Positions 9,818-18,842 of a stretch of DNA of 64,000 bases are shown piece by piece (the stretch's first letter is position 1; every line of letters begins with the position of its first letter). A program made the position numbers and the translations under genes. The notes below the pieces were generated by a model, which was not told the origin of the DNA, did no database searches, and saw nothing but the letters and a program-made list of their open reading frames with translations. Source of the stretch: Pseudomonas sp. P7548 (lineage in GTDB: Bacteria > Pseudomonadota > Gammaproteobacteria > Pseudomonadales > Pseudomonadaceae); NCBI RefSeq assembly GCF_013386585.1, contig NZ_JACARO010000002.1, forward strand, positions 1-64,000. The letters are read 5' to 3'.

Positions 9818-10705
9818 TCAAGACTCGTTTTGCGATTTCTGAAACAGCGCGAAACAGGCTTCGGCCAGCGCCGAGCGTGGGGCACTGCGACGCATGATCA
9901 GCCCCAGGCGCGCCAGGGTATGGGCGTCTTCGATCGGTTGCAGGCGCAGGTGTTCGGTGAGCGCATCGAGCCCCCCTTCCAGCGGCATCACCGCGCAGCA
10001 CAGCCCGCCGTGCACAGCTTGTAACAACTGATGGACGGCGTCGGTTTGCAGCAGCGGTTGTGGGTTGAGCCCCCGGCTGTGGAAGTTGTGGTCGATGGAC
10101 TGGCGAAAGTGCATGCCGCTGGTGAGCATGCCCAGCGGCAGCTCGATCAGCGCTTCCCAGCTCAACGGCGTGTCACCGAAGCTGAAAAACCGCTGGTCAT
10201 ACAGCAGGCCCATACGGGTTTCGCCCAAGGCCAAGGAGTCGAAGCGCTCGTTGTCCAGGCGTTCCAGGTAGGACACGCCCAGGTCCAGCCGATTGCTGGC
10301 CAGCTGCTCAAGGATCTGCTCGGAGCTCAGCGCCGACAGCTCAAAACGCAGGCTGGGGTGTTCTTTGTGCAACTGCTGCATCAGGGCCAAAGGGTCGAAG
10401 CTCGACAGCGGCACCACCCCCAACCGCAATGTGCCCACCAGGTTGCCGCGACAGGCAGCGGCTTCTGCCTGCAAGCCATCATAGGCCGCGAGCACGGTGC
10501 GGGCCCACGCCAGCACCCGTTCGCCCGGCGCGGTAAACCCTTCAAAGCGCTGTCCCCGGTTGACCAGGGGAAGGTCCAGTTCCTCTTCCAGGTTGCGCAG
10601 GCGCATCGACAGGGTCGGCTGGGTGATATGGCAACGCGCTGCCGCCTGGCCGAAGTGACGGGTTTCGTCGAGGGCGATGAGGAATTTCAGCTGTTTGATG
10701 TCCAT
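9818..10705 (-). CDS. LysR-family transcriptional regulator (OxyR-like architecture)
   Basis: The protein has 295 residues from the ATG chosen here. A longer frame begins at a TTG eight codons upstream, but the ATG has a GGAG about 6 bases before it and gives the usual N-terminus MDIKQLKFLIALDETRHFG. The winged HTH (residues 1-60: FGQAAARCHITQPTLSMRL) and a LysR substrate-binding domain are clear. It is transcribed in the same direction as fdhD and lies just upstream of it, and is divergent from kbp, so it may control either. The effector is unknown. Confidence 0.85.
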   Translation of the reverse strand: MDIKQLKFLIALDETRHFGQAAARCHITQPTLSMRLRNLEEELDLPLVNRGQRFEGFTAPGERVLAWARTVLAAYDGLQAEAAACRGNLVGTLRLGVVPLSSFDPLALMQQLHKEHPSLRFELSALSSEQILEQLASNRLDLGVSYLERLDNERFDSLALGETRMGLLYDQRFFSFGDTPLSWEALIELPLGMLTSGMHFRQSIDHNFHSRGLNPQPLLQTDAVHQLLQAVHGGLCCAVMPLEGGLDALTEHLRLQPIEDAHTLARLGLIMRRSAPRSALAEACFALFQKSQNES

Positions 10706-10847
10706 CTTCGCTCCGTGGGCTTGCTCCAATAGCGAGGGGATTCTAACGCGTGTAGGAGTCGTCTGGTCATTGGTCGGGCTGGAACCAGGTTCTGTAGGAC
10801 TGGTCTAGTCTTTGGCATCTGGAACCTAAACCCCAAGGAGAGCAAAC

Positions 10848-11288
10848 ATGAGTATTTTCAGCTTTGTGAAAGAGGCCGGCGAAAAGCTGGTCAAGCTGTT
10901 GACGCCAGGCAACGCCAACGCCAGCGAAGATCTTAAAAAGCACATTGAGGACGTGGGGCTGGGCAACCCGAACGTGCATGCCACCGTCGACGGTGACAAG
11001 GTGACGATCAGCGGTGAAGTGGCCAGCCAGGAAGAGAAAGAAAAAATCATCCTGGCGGCAGGCAATATTGCCGGGGTGGCCAGTGTCGAGGATCAGATTA
11101 CCGTCTCCGGCCCGGCGGTTGCCGCCGCCCGTTTCGTCGTAGTGAAAAAGGGCGACACACTGAGCGCAATTTCCCTGGCGGTGTATGGCAACGCCAACCA
11201 GTACAACAAGATCTTCGAGGCTAACAAGCCGTTGCTGTCCCACCCGGACAAGATTTACCCAGGGCAGACGTTGCGTATTCCTGAGTAA
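10848..11288 (+). CDS. kbp: LysM/BON-domain protein Kbp (YgaU)
   Basis: This 146-residue protein has an N-terminal BON domain (residues ~25-85, with VHATVDGDKVTISGEVAS) followed by a LysM domain (residues ~97-145: VVKKGDTLSAISLAVYGN to YPGQTLRIPE). Length and layout match E. coli Kbp/YgaU (149 aa), a potassium-binding protein; LysM also suggests peptidoglycan contact. No signal peptide is visible. AAGGAGA precedes the ATG by 7 bases, a strong ribosome site. It is divergent from the LysR gene and followed by a REPIN. Confidence 0.88.
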   Translation: MSIFSFVKEAGEKLVKLLTPGNANASEDLKKHIEDVGLGNPNVHATVDGDKVTISGEVASQEEKEKIILAAGNIAGVASVEDQITVSGPAVAAARFVVVKKGDTLSAISLAVYGNANQYNKIFEANKPLLSHPDKIYPGQTLRIPE

Positions 11289-11317
11289 CACGCCTACGAG
11301 AGGTGGGTGCTGGCTTA

Positions 11318-11408
11318 TGTGGGAGCCGGGCTTGCCCGCGATAGCGGTGGATCAGGTAGAGAGGTCTTGCCTGACACTCTGCTATCGCGGGCAAGCCCGG
11401 CTCCCGCA
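11318..11408. repeat. REPIN: inverted pair of REP sequences
   Basis: The left unit GTGGGAGCCGGGCTTGCCCG and the right unit CGGGCAAGCCCGGCTCCCGC are inverted around a ~45-bp spacer. It lies between kbp and the converging yrfG gene. Confidence 0.85.
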
Positions 11409-11429
11409 TGGTTATTGGGTCACATAGGT

Positions 11430-12092
11430 TTAGAGTCCGGCAATGAGGTCTCGATAGTCTTCGACGGCTGCAAACTCTGCAGTGTCCTTTGGCCCTTTTT
11501 TGCTGTCCGGTTCTCTTACCGCCAGCAGATGCCCCACACCAAAGTCCCGGGCGCTGCGCAGGATCGGCAAGGTGTCATCGATAAACAGGCTGCGCGCCGG
11601 GTCGAAGCCGATGTCGGCTTGCAGAGCATCCCAGAACTGCGGGTTTTCCTTGGCGAAACCGTAATCGTGGGAGCTGATCAACCTTTCGAAATACGGCGCC
11701 AATTCGATGCGTTCCAACTTCAATGACAGCGAATCGCGATGAGCGTTGGTGATCAGGATCACCCGCTTGCCAGCCTGCTTGATCGCCGCCAGGAAGGTGT
11801 CGGCGTCCGGGCGCAGGGCGATCAGGTGGGCGGTTTCCAGCTTGAGGTCGCGCACCGGGATCTTCAGTTCGGTGGTCCAGAAATCCAGGCAATACCATTG
11901 CAACTGTCCAGCGTTATGCTCGAACAGAGGTTGCAACTCCAGCTCGGCCATGGCGCGGCTCACACCGTGCAACTCGGCGTACCGTTGTGGCAGGTGCTCC
12001 ATCCAGAAGTGGTTGTCGAAATGCAGGTCGAGCAAAGTGCCGTCCATGTCCAGCAGGACGGTGTCGATGGCGTGCCAGGGCAGAGAGGGCAT
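11430..12092 (-). CDS. yrfG: GMP/IMP nucleotidase YrfG (HAD-IA hydrolase)
   Basis: This 220-residue HAD-superfamily phosphatase has motif I DMDGTLLD (nucleophile Asp15, acid/base Asp17), motif II VILITNA, and motif III/IV with LFIDDTLPI. The substitution pattern and length match E. coli YrfG, which dephosphorylates GMP and IMP. It is divergent from nudE with 87 bases between the starts; in enterobacteria yrfG and nudE (yrfE) are also neighbours, which supports the call. It is cytoplasmic and magnesium-dependent by family. Confidence 0.88.
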   Translation of the reverse strand: MPSLPWHAIDTVLLDMDGTLLDLHFDNHFWMEHLPQRYAELHGVSRAMAELELQPLFEHNAGQLQWYCLDFWTTELKIPVRDLKLETAHLIALRPDADTFLAAIKQAGKRVILITNAHRDSLSLKLERIELAPYFERLISSHDYGFAKENPQFWDALQADIGFDPARSLFIDDTLPILRSARDFGVGHLLAVREPDSKKGPKDTAEFAAVEDYRDLIAGL

Positions 12093-12179
12093 GGGCGGTT
12101 CTCATGTAAGTAAAGATATCCGACACAGACAATCGGAAAAGCCACGGTATAGTAACCCGATCACGCCAAGGAGCCGCTT

Positions 12180-12746
12180 ATGCGCCAGAAACCCACCGTC
12201 CTCGCCCGCGAAATAGTCGCCAGTAGCCGTTTGTTCCGCGTGGAGGAAGTGCAATTGCGCTTTTCCAATGGCGTTGAACGAACCTACGAACGCCTGGTGG
12301 GCCGCGGTGCCGGTTATGGCGCAGTGATGATCGTGGCAATGATCGACGCCGATCACGCCTTGCTGGTGGAAGAATACTGCGGCGGCACGGATGAATATGA
12401 GTTGTCCCTGCCCAAGGGCCTGATCGAGCCCGGCGAGGATGTGCTGGCGGCGGCAAATCGTGAACTCAAGGAAGAGGCGGGCTATGGCGCGCGCCAATTG
12501 GAACACCTCACCGAGCTCTCGCTGTCGCCAGGCTACATGAGCCAGAAAATCCAGGTGGTGCTGGCCACCGACCTCTATGAAGAGCGCCTTGAGGGTGACG
12601 AGCCCGAGCCGATGCGGGTTGACCGCGTCAACCTGCGGGAGTTGTCGCAACTGGCGCAAAACGAGCAATTCAGCGAAGGCCGCGCCTTGGCCGCGCTGTA
12701 CCTGGTACGAGACCTGTTGACCCAGCGTGGAGCGTTTATCGCATGA
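12180..12746 (+). CDS. nudE: ADP compounds hydrolase NudE
   Basis: This 188-residue Nudix hydrolase has a perfect Nudix box: Gly80-x5-Glu86-x7-Arg94-Glu95-Leu-x-Glu98-Glu99-x-Gly101. NudE cleaves ADP-ribose, NADH, Ap3A and similar nucleoside diphosphate compounds. The ATG follows an AAGGAG by about 7 bases. Its 3' end overlaps the start of cysQ by 4 bp (ATGA), so the two are translationally coupled; both act in clearing adenine-nucleotide by-products. It is divergent from yrfG. Confidence 0.9.
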   Translation: MRQKPTVLAREIVASSRLFRVEEVQLRFSNGVERTYERLVGRGAGYGAVMIVAMIDADHALLVEEYCGGTDEYELSLPKGLIEPGEDVLAAANRELKEEAGYGARQLEHLTELSLSPGYMSQKIQVVLATDLYEERLEGDEPEPMRVDRVNLRELSQLAQNEQFSEGRALAALYLVRDLLTQRGAFIA

Positions 12747-13579
12747 GCGAACTGTTTTTAGGCCACCCGTTTATTGCCCCCGTGATCGAGCTGGCGCGTC
12801 AGGCGGGTGAAGCGATCCTTCCATATTGGCGGGCCGACGTGGCTGTCACGTCCAAGTCTGATGACTCGCCGGTGACGGCGGCAGACCTGGCCGCTCACCA
12901 TCTGATCCTCGCCGGGCTCACCGCGCTGGACCCGAGTATTCCCGTATTGTCTGAAGAAGACGCCGATATCGACCAGAGCGTGCGCGCCGGTTGGCAGCGT
13001 TGGTGGTTGGTGGACCCGCTGGATGGCACCAAGGAATTCATTTCCGGCAGCGAAGAGTTCACCGTCAACGTCGCCCTGATCGAGCAAGGCCGCGTGGTAT
13101 TTGGCGTGGTGTCGATGCCCACCAGCGGCCGTTGCTACTTTGGCGGCGCCGGTCTTGGGGCATGGCGTTCCGATGTAAATGAGGCGCCCAAGCAGATTCA
13201 GGTACGCCAGACGCCAGCCGCCGGCGAGGCCTTTACCGTGGTTGCCAGCCGTCGGCACACCAGCCCCGAGCAGGAGCGTTTGCTGGATGGTTTGAGCGAA
13301 GGCCTGGGGGAACTGAAACTGGCGAATATCGGCAGCTCGCTGAAATTCTGCCTGCTGGCCGAAGGCAGCGCCGATTGCTACCCACGGTTGGCGCCGACGT
13401 CGCAATGGGACACCGCAGCAGCCCAGGGCGTGCTGGAAGGGGCGGGCGGCGAAGTGCTGGAGTTGAGTGGCGAGCCGTTCAGCTATCCGGCGCGGGCGTC
13501 GTTGTTGAACCCGTTCTTTTTGGCATTGCCGGCCAAGGCGGCATGGCGTGAGCGGTTGCTGACCCTGGCCCGTTCTTAA
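12743..13579 (+). CDS. cysQ: 3'(2'),5'-bisphosphate nucleotidase CysQ
   Basis: This 278-residue member of the inositol monophosphatase-like family has metal-binding blocks PVLSEEDADI, WLVDPLDGTKEFI and PTSQWDTAAAQGVLEGAGG. CysQ removes the 3' phosphate of PAP (3'-phosphoadenosine 5'-phosphate), the by-product of sulfate assimilation and 4'-phosphopantetheine transfer, giving AMP. It is magnesium-dependent and lithium-sensitive by family. It overlaps nudE by 4 bp and is followed by a REPIN that may end the transcript. Confidence 0.92.
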   Translation: MSELFLGHPFIAPVIELARQAGEAILPYWRADVAVTSKSDDSPVTAADLAAHHLILAGLTALDPSIPVLSEEDADIDQSVRAGWQRWWLVDPLDGTKEFISGSEEFTVNVALIEQGRVVFGVVSMPTSGRCYFGGAGLGAWRSDVNEAPKQIQVRQTPAAGEAFTVVASRRHTSPEQERLLDGLSEGLGELKLANIGSSLKFCLLAEGSADCYPRLAPTSQWDTAAAQGVLEGAGGEVLELSGEPFSYPARASLLNPFFLALPAKAAWRERLLTLARS

Positions 13580-13598
13580 AGCCACAGCAGATCAAAAA

Positions 13599-13687
13599 TG
13601 TAGGAGCGGGCTTGCTCGCGAAAGCGGAGTGTCAGCCAGATATCTGGTGACTGACACACCGCATTCGCGAGCAAGCCCGCTCCCACA
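13599..13687. repeat. REPIN: inverted pair of REP sequences
   Basis: The left unit GTAGGAGCGGGCTTGCTCGC and the right unit GCGAGCAAGCCCGCTCCCAC are inverted around a spacer. The core differs from the other elements here, so this is a distinct REP subtype. It lies between converging cysQ and thioesterase genes. Confidence 0.85.
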
Positions 13688-13723
13688 CAAGCCAGTTCCC
13701 ACAGTTATTTTGTGTTGTGGCGG

Positions 13724-14209
13724 TTAACGGTGCAGGACGTACTGGCCAGTAAACGCTACGGCATGCTCCTCACTGCCTTCATTCACAATCCACGTCTCCA
13801 GCGTCAGCCGCGCACGACCATAGCGCTTGTAGGTCGCTACAAAGCGCTTCCACACCTTCTCCTCCGGTGCCTGGCACACCACCGTCGCGTCCCGGGTCAC
13901 CGGCAGCGGGTAGCTGATCTGCCCCTCCTGAATCACGATGTGCCCGTCTTCAATCCCTTCCTCACGCAATTGCAGGTGCAACCAACCCCAGCCCGCCAGC
14001 ACGGCACCGCAATAGAGGCTGCCGCCAAACATGGTGCTCTTGTGATTGATGTTGGCTTGCAAGGGCAGGTGCAGCTGCAATTGGCCGTGTTGCCAGTCGA
14101 GCACCTTGAGGCCCATTTCCCGGGTGAGGGGGATGTCGTGGTGAAGGATGGATTCCAGGTAACGGCTGTCGCGGCTCATGGGGGCCTCGTGGCGAGTGGG
14201 GTGGGTCAT
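13724..14209 (-). CDS. YiiD-C-type thioesterase-domain protein
   Basis: This 161-residue hot-dog-fold protein resembles the YiiD C-terminal thioesterase domain, with NINHKSTMFGGSLYCGAVLAGWGW as the central helix region. The start at 14209 overlaps the dctD stop by 4 bp (ATGA), suggesting coupling to dctD. An internal ATG ten codons later (MSRDSRYLES, end 14179) is an equally good start. It probably acts on an acyl-CoA or acyl-ACP in the cytoplasm. The link to dicarboxylate sensing is positional only. Confidence 0.7.
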   Translation of the reverse strand: MTHPTRHEAPMSRDSRYLESILHHDIPLTREMGLKVLDWQHGQLQLHLPLQANINHKSTMFGGSLYCGAVLAGWGWLHLQLREEGIEDGHIVIQEGQISYPLPVTRDATVVCQAPEEKVWKRFVATYKRYGRARLTLETWIVNEGSEEHAVAFTGQYVLHR

Positions 14210-15591
14210 TCGTCGTCGGCGCCATGGTTGGCGCTGTCGGCGAAGTTCAGGCCGTGTTTGCGCAGTTTGTCGTGCAAAGTCTTGCGCGGCACGCCCAGGG
14301 CTTCGGCGAGGCTGCGCAGGGAGCTGTGGGGGCGAGTCAGTTCGGCGGCGATCAGGCTTTTTTCGAACTGCTCGACTTGCTCGCTCAGGCCACCTTTGGT
14401 GGAGGTCAACACGCCGGCAGACGGGTTGTCCGGTGTCGCGTCCAAGGCCAGCTCCAGGCCCAAGGCAAATCGTTCGGCGGCGTTTTGCAGTTCCCGCACA
14501 TTGCCCGGCCAGCTGTGGCGCAGCAGCAGTGCGCGCTGGCCCGGCTGCAGCTCGTGCAGCGGCAGGCCGTGGCGGCTGCTGGCTTCGTCGGCAAAGTGCT
14601 GGAACAGCATCAACGCATCTTCGCCCCGCTCGCGCAGCGGCGGAATGCGCAGCGGCGCAACGTTGAGACGGTAATACAAGTCGGCACGAAAGCGGCCCTG
14701 GTCGGCGGACTGACGCAGGTCTTCCTTGGTGGCGGCGATGATACGGATGTCCAGCGGGATCAGCTGATTGCCGCCCAGGCGCTCCACTACGCGTTCCTGC
14801 AACAGGCGCAGCAGCTTGACCTGCACATCCAGGCTCATGCTTTCGATTTCATCCAGGAACAGCGTACCGCCGTTGGCAAACTCGAACTTGCCGATACGGC
14901 GCTTTTGCGCGCCGGTAAAGGCACCAGGCTCATGGCCGAACAGTTCGCTTTCCACCACGGACTCGGCCAGGGCACCGGCGTTGATCGCCACAAACGGCCC
15001 GCTGCGTCGGCTCGATAGATCGTGCAGCGCACGCGCCACCACCTCTTTACCAGCACCGGTTTCGCCAAGGATCAGCACATCGGCCTTGGTCGCCGCCAGC
15101 GCGCCAATCTGCTCGCGCAAGCGCAGCATCTGCGGGGAATGCCCCACCAGGCGCGTGCTCAGTTGCTGGCGATCGCTGAGGGCCAGGCGCAGGCTGCGGT
15201 TGTCCAGCACCAGGCGGCGCAGGGCCAGGGCGCGGCGCACGCTGTCGAGCAAGGCATCGCTGGCAAACGGTTTTTCCAGGAAGTCATACGCGCCGGCGCG
15301 CATGGCCTGTACCGCCAGCGGCACATCACCGTGGCCGGTAATCAGCAGCACGGGCAGCTCCGGGTCCTGGCCGTGCAGTTCGGCCAATAGCTCCAGGCCG
15401 TCCATGCCGGGCATGCGGATGTCGCTGACCACCACGCCCGGCCAATCGCGGGACAGGCGCGCGGTGAGGCCGCTGGCTTCGCCCAGGGTCAGGACTTTCA
15501 GCCCGGCCAGGTCCAGGGTCTGGCACAGGGCCTGACGCAGGTGTGGATCGTCGTCGATCAACACCACCTGGATCCCGTTATCGATACTCAT
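14206..15591 (-). CDS. dctD: C4-dicarboxylate response regulator DctD (sigma-54 activator)
   Basis: The protein has 461 residues from the ATG at 15591, which overlaps the dctB stop by 4 bp; a longer frame upstream only shadows dctB. It has a receiver domain with acidic pocket DDD and phospho-acceptor Asp57 (VVSDIRMPGMDG). An AAA+ domain follows with Walker A GETGAGKE, the sigma-54 contact motif GAFTGA and Walker B GTLFLDEI. A Fis-type HTH closes it (LAEALGVPRKTLHDKLRKHG). By family it activates the RpoN-dependent dctA promoter when phosphorylated by DctB. dctA itself is not in this window. Confidence 0.9.
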   Translation of the reverse strand: MSIDNGIQVVLIDDDPHLRQALCQTLDLAGLKVLTLGEASGLTARLSRDWPGVVVSDIRMPGMDGLELLAELHGQDPELPVLLITGHGDVPLAVQAMRAGAYDFLEKPFASDALLDSVRRALALRRLVLDNRSLRLALSDRQQLSTRLVGHSPQMLRLREQIGALAATKADVLILGETGAGKEVVARALHDLSSRRSGPFVAINAGALAESVVESELFGHEPGAFTGAQKRRIGKFEFANGGTLFLDEIESMSLDVQVKLLRLLQERVVERLGGNQLIPLDIRIIAATKEDLRQSADQGRFRADLYYRLNVAPLRIPPLRERGEDALMLFQHFADEASSRHGLPLHELQPGQRALLLRHSWPGNVRELQNAAERFALGLELALDATPDNPSAGVLTSTKGGLSEQVEQFEKSLIAAELTRPHSSLRSLAEALGVPRKTLHDKLRKHGLNFADSANHGADDE

Positions 15592-17396
15592 ACACTGCGG
15601 TCCTCGGACGGTTGCAGACTGACGCCCGGCGAACCGGCACGCAATTTCAAGGTTAACAGCGCGCCGCCTTCCTTGTGGTTGGCGAACAACAATTCGCCGC
15701 CGAAGGCGCGCATCAGGGTGTCGCAGATAGCCAGCCCCAAGCCCAGGCCCTGGGTGCGGGTCTTGGTGGTGTAGAACGGCTCGCTGGCGCGGCCCAATGC
15801 TTCCATGCAAAAACCCGGACCGTTGTCGCGGATGTACAGGTTGACGCCCTGTTCGGTGGTTTGGGCACTCAACCAGAGTTTACGCGGCGGGCCTTTTTCG
15901 GTGAGGGCGTCGAGGGCATTGGCCAGCAGGTTGCCCAATACCTGGCGCAGTCGGGTTTCACCGGCTTGTACCCACAGGGTTGCCTCGGGCAGGTCGCGGA
16001 TCAGCTCGACTTCCATTGACCGCCGCCGTTTGGCCAGCAGTGCCAGCGCATCGTCCAGCGCCGGTTGCAGCGCCACGCTCTCGGGCGCATGGCGGTCACG
16101 GCGGGCGAAGGCACGCAGGTGGGCGATGATCGAAGCCATGCGCCCGGTCAGCTCGCTGATCAGCTTGAGGTTGCCCCGGGCGTCGCTGGTGCGTTCGTGG
16201 TCGAGCAGGATCTCGGCGTTTTCTGCATAGCTGCGGATCGCTGCCAGGGGCTGGTTGAGCTCATGACTGATACTGGCCGACATGGTGCCCAGCGCCGACA
16301 GTTTGCCCGCCTGCACCAGGTCATCCTGAGCGCGCACCAGTTCCTGCTGCGCGTGTTCACGCTCCAGCACTTCCTGTTTGAGGCGCCGGTTGAGGCCCTC
16401 CAGGTCGCTGGTGCGCTCCACCACGCGCATTTCCAGCTCGCGACGCGCCTTGGCTTCAAAGGCGATGCGCTCCAGGTAGTGCCGGCGGCGCTGCATCATC
16501 AGGCCCAGCAGCAACATCAACACCAACAAGGTGGCGCCGCCGACGGCAACCACCGTGCGCACCGGGCGGCTGATCAGCGAACGAGGGGCGAGAATTTCGA
16601 CGTTCCAGCCGGTTTCGGCGATGGCCGTGGACTGACGCAACCAGGCGGTGTTGCTCAGGGCCAGTGGTTGTGGGTCGCGGGTCGGGTAGGGCTGGATCGC
16701 GATGATGGCCTGGCGTTCTTCGGTGGTCAGCGGCCGGGTGGCGCGGAACCGCCATTGTGGGCGCGAGGTGAGGATCACCACGCCGTTGTGGTCGGTCACC
16801 AGCAGTTGTTCCGGGGTGTTGCCCCACAGGCTTTCGGTGTGGTCCAGGTCAACCTTGACCACCAGCACGCCGATGATCGTGTCGCCGTCGCGCACGGCGG
16901 CGGCGAAGAAGTAACCGCGCTTGGCTGAAGTGGTGCCCAGGCCGAAGAACCGCCCCAGGCGCCCGGCCATGGCTTCGCTGAAGTATGGCCGGAAGGAAAA
17001 ATTGCGCCCGACAAAACTGTCCTGCTTGTCCCAGTTGGAGGCGGCCAGGGTCTTGCCGGTGGTGTCCATCAGGTACATCACCTCCACGCCGGCCTGGGCG
17101 GCGACGTCCTTGAGCAGGAGGTTGGCGTTGACCAGGTTGGTGCTCACCTGGGGCGCGTCCAGCGCGGTGCGCAGGGCGGGCAGGTCGCCGAGGATCTGCG
17201 GCAGCACTTCATAGCGGTGCAGGGTGCCGAGCAAGTTGGCGACGTACAGGTCGAGGGTCTGGCGGTTCTGGCCGGCCAGTTCGTTGCGGTAATAGCGCTC
17301 GGCCAAGTGCTCCAGCGGCCACAGCAGCGGCGCCAGGCACAGCGCCAACAGCGCGAGGCTGCGCCAACGGGGTCTTCGCGGAAGGGATGGAGTCAT
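15588..17396 (-). CDS. dctB: C4-dicarboxylate sensor histidine kinase DctB
   Basis: The protein has 602 residues from the ATG at 17396; an upstream TTG would add 17 residues but overlaps rfbD. The layout is an N-terminal TM (LALLALCLAPLLWPL), a periplasmic double-PAS-like sensor of about 250 residues (including YLMDTTGKTLAASNWDKQ), a second TM (VVAVGGATLLVLMLLLGLMM), a coiled coil, the H-box SASISHELNQPLAAIRSYAE, and an ATPase domain with N-box NLLANALDAL and G-boxes DNGPGF and GLGLGLAI. It senses C4-dicarboxylates such as succinate and fumarate and phosphorylates DctD. It is the first gene of the dctB-dctD-thioesterase unit. Confidence 0.9.
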   Translation of the reverse strand: MTPSLPRRPRWRSLALLALCLAPLLWPLEHLAERYYRNELAGQNRQTLDLYVANLLGTLHRYEVLPQILGDLPALRTALDAPQVSTNLVNANLLLKDVAAQAGVEVMYLMDTTGKTLAASNWDKQDSFVGRNFSFRPYFSEAMAGRLGRFFGLGTTSAKRGYFFAAAVRDGDTIIGVLVVKVDLDHTESLWGNTPEQLLVTDHNGVVILTSRPQWRFRATRPLTTEERQAIIAIQPYPTRDPQPLALSNTAWLRQSTAIAETGWNVEILAPRSLISRPVRTVVAVGGATLLVLMLLLGLMMQRRRHYLERIAFEAKARRELEMRVVERTSDLEGLNRRLKQEVLEREHAQQELVRAQDDLVQAGKLSALGTMSASISHELNQPLAAIRSYAENAEILLDHERTSDARGNLKLISELTGRMASIIAHLRAFARRDRHAPESVALQPALDDALALLAKRRRSMEVELIRDLPEATLWVQAGETRLRQVLGNLLANALDALTEKGPPRKLWLSAQTTEQGVNLYIRDNGPGFCMEALGRASEPFYTTKTRTQGLGLGLAICDTLMRAFGGELLFANHKEGGALLTLKLRAGSPGVSLQPSEDRSV

Positions 17397-17402
17397 GAGT
17401 CG

Positions 17403-17424
17403 TGCGCCTGTGGGTACAGGCGCA
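17403..17424. other. Hairpin between rfbD and dctB
   Basis: A perfect 9-bp stem (TGCGCCTGT with ACAGGCGCA) with a 4-base loop sits just before the dctB start and just after the rfbD stop. There is no T tract on the minus strand, so it may be a weak or Rho-assisted end of the rfb transcript, or a structure near the dctB ribosome site. Confidence 0.4.
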
Positions 17425-17430
17425 TTATGC

Positions 17431-18300
17431 CTAGTGCTGCTGTGCAAGACACTCGCGCAATGCGTCTTGCCATAGCGGCTGGCTGACCTGCCATTGCTGT
17501 TGCAGGCGGCTGCAATCGAGACGTGAGTTCAGCGGGCGCCTGGCCGGTGTCGGGTAGGCGCTGGAAGGGATGGCCTCCAGCTCGGCGCAGGCTTTGCCTT
17601 GGGCTTTCAGGTGCTCACCGATGGCCTGAGCAAAGCCAAACCAGGAGGTCTCGCCCTGGGCCGTCAGGTGGTAGATGCCCCAGGCGCCGGGTTGGCCTGC
17701 CTGCCAGCGCTCGATCAACGCGCGGGTGCTGTTGGCGATGCTCCCGGCCCAGGTCGGCGCACCGATCTGGTCGGCCACGATGCGCATCTGCGGCTTCTCT
17801 GGCAGCAGGCGTTGCATGGTCAGCAGGAAGTTCTTGCCGTGGTTGGCGTACACCCAGCTGGTGCGCAGGATCAGGTATTCGCCGCCCACCGCCGCAATCG
17901 CCTGCTCGCCCGCCAGCTTGCTCTGGCCGTAGACGCCCAGGGGGTTGGGCGTGTCGGCTTCGGTGTAGGGCGCGGGCTTGCTGCCGTCGAACACGTAGTC
18001 GGTGGAGTAGTGGATCAACGGAATGCCCAGGGCCTTGGCTTCTTCGGCCAGCACGCCGGGCGCGATGGCGTTGATGGCAAAGGCGGCGTCGGGTTCGCTC
18101 TCGGCCAGGTCCACAGCGGTGTGGGCCGCAGCGTTGATAATCAGGTCGGGGCGCTGGGCACGTACGTGCTGGCGAATCTGCTCGGCGTCTGCCAGGTCCA
18201 ACTGGTCGCGCCCCAGCACGATGAGTTCGCCCAGGCCCTGGAGCCGCTGTTGCAGTTCGCGGGAGACTTGGCCGTGCTGGCCGGTAATGAGGATTTTCAT
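17431..18300 (-). CDS. rfbD: dTDP-4-dehydrorhamnose reductase RfbD
   Basis: This 289-residue protein makes dTDP-L-rhamnose, the last step of the pathway, using NAD(P)H. It shows the Rossmann glycine motif ([16 protein letters not shown]), the STDYVFDG segment and the YGQSKLAGEQ active-site YxxxK of the extended SDR family. It is the last gene of rfbBACD, overlapping rfbC by 4 bp. The end is close to a hairpin and the dctB start. The product feeds LPS or exopolysaccharide rhamnosylation; no glycosyltransferase is adjacent. Confidence 0.95.
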   Translation of the reverse strand: MKILITGQHGQVSRELQQRLQGLGELIVLGRDQLDLADAEQIRQHVRAQRPDLIINAAAHTAVDLAESEPDAAFAINAIAPGVLAEEAKALGIPLIHYSTDYVFDGSKPAPYTEADTPNPLGVYGQSKLAGEQAIAAVGGEYLILRTSWVYANHGKNFLLTMQRLLPEKPQMRIVADQIGAPTWAGSIANSTRALIERWQAGQPGAWGIYHLTAQGETSWFGFAQAIGEHLKAQGKACAELEAIPSSAYPTPARRPLNSRLDCSRLQQQWQVSQPLWQDALRECLAQQH

Positions 18301-18842
18301 GGGAACAGGTCGGCTTCCATCAGGGGCTTGCCGGCCTGGTCCTTGGCCGACAACTGCGGCGTTTCGGACAGTTCCCAGTCGATGGCCAGCGTCGGGTCGT
18401 TCCAGAGAATGCTGCGCTCAGCGCTTGGCTGGTAGTAGTCGGTGGTCTTGTACAGGAACTCGGCGTGGTCGCTCAGCACCACAAACCCGTGGGCGAAGCC
18501 TTCCGGCACCCACAGCTGGCGATTGTTCTGTGCCGACAGGCGCACCCCCACCCACTGGCCGAAGTTCGGCGAGCTGCGGCGAATGTCCACGGCAACGTCG
18601 AGCACTTCACCGGCGATGACGCGCACCAGCTTGCCCTGGGTGTGTTCCAGTTGGTAATGCAGGCCTCGCAACACGCCCTTCTGCGAACGTGAATGGTTGT
18701 CCTGCACAAAGTCGCGTTTGAGCCCGGTGGCCGCTTCAAAGGCCCGGGCGTTGAAGCTTTCGTAGAAAAAACCGCGCTCGTCACCGAACACCTTGGGTTC
18801 GAGGATCAGTACGCCGGGCAAAGAGGTTTCAACAACATTCAC
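18297..18842 (-). CDS. rfbC: dTDP-4-dehydrorhamnose 3,5-epimerase RfbC
   Basis: This 181-residue cupin-fold epimerase has the family blocks [32 protein letters not shown] (active-site His) and [20 protein letters not shown]. It converts dTDP-4-keto-6-deoxy-D-glucose to the L-rhamno form. It overlaps both neighbours by 4 bp (rfbA upstream, rfbD downstream), so all four genes should be translated in a coupled manner. Length is normal for the family. Confidence 0.95.
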   Translation of the reverse strand: MNVVETSLPGVLILEPKVFGDERGFFYESFNARAFEAATGLKRDFVQDNHSRSQKGVLRGLHYQLEHTQGKLVRVIAGEVLDVAVDIRRSSPNFGQWVGVRLSAQNNRQLWVPEGFAHGFVVLSDHAEFLYKTTDYYQPSAERSILWNDPTLAIDWELSETPQLSAKDQAGKPLMEADLFP

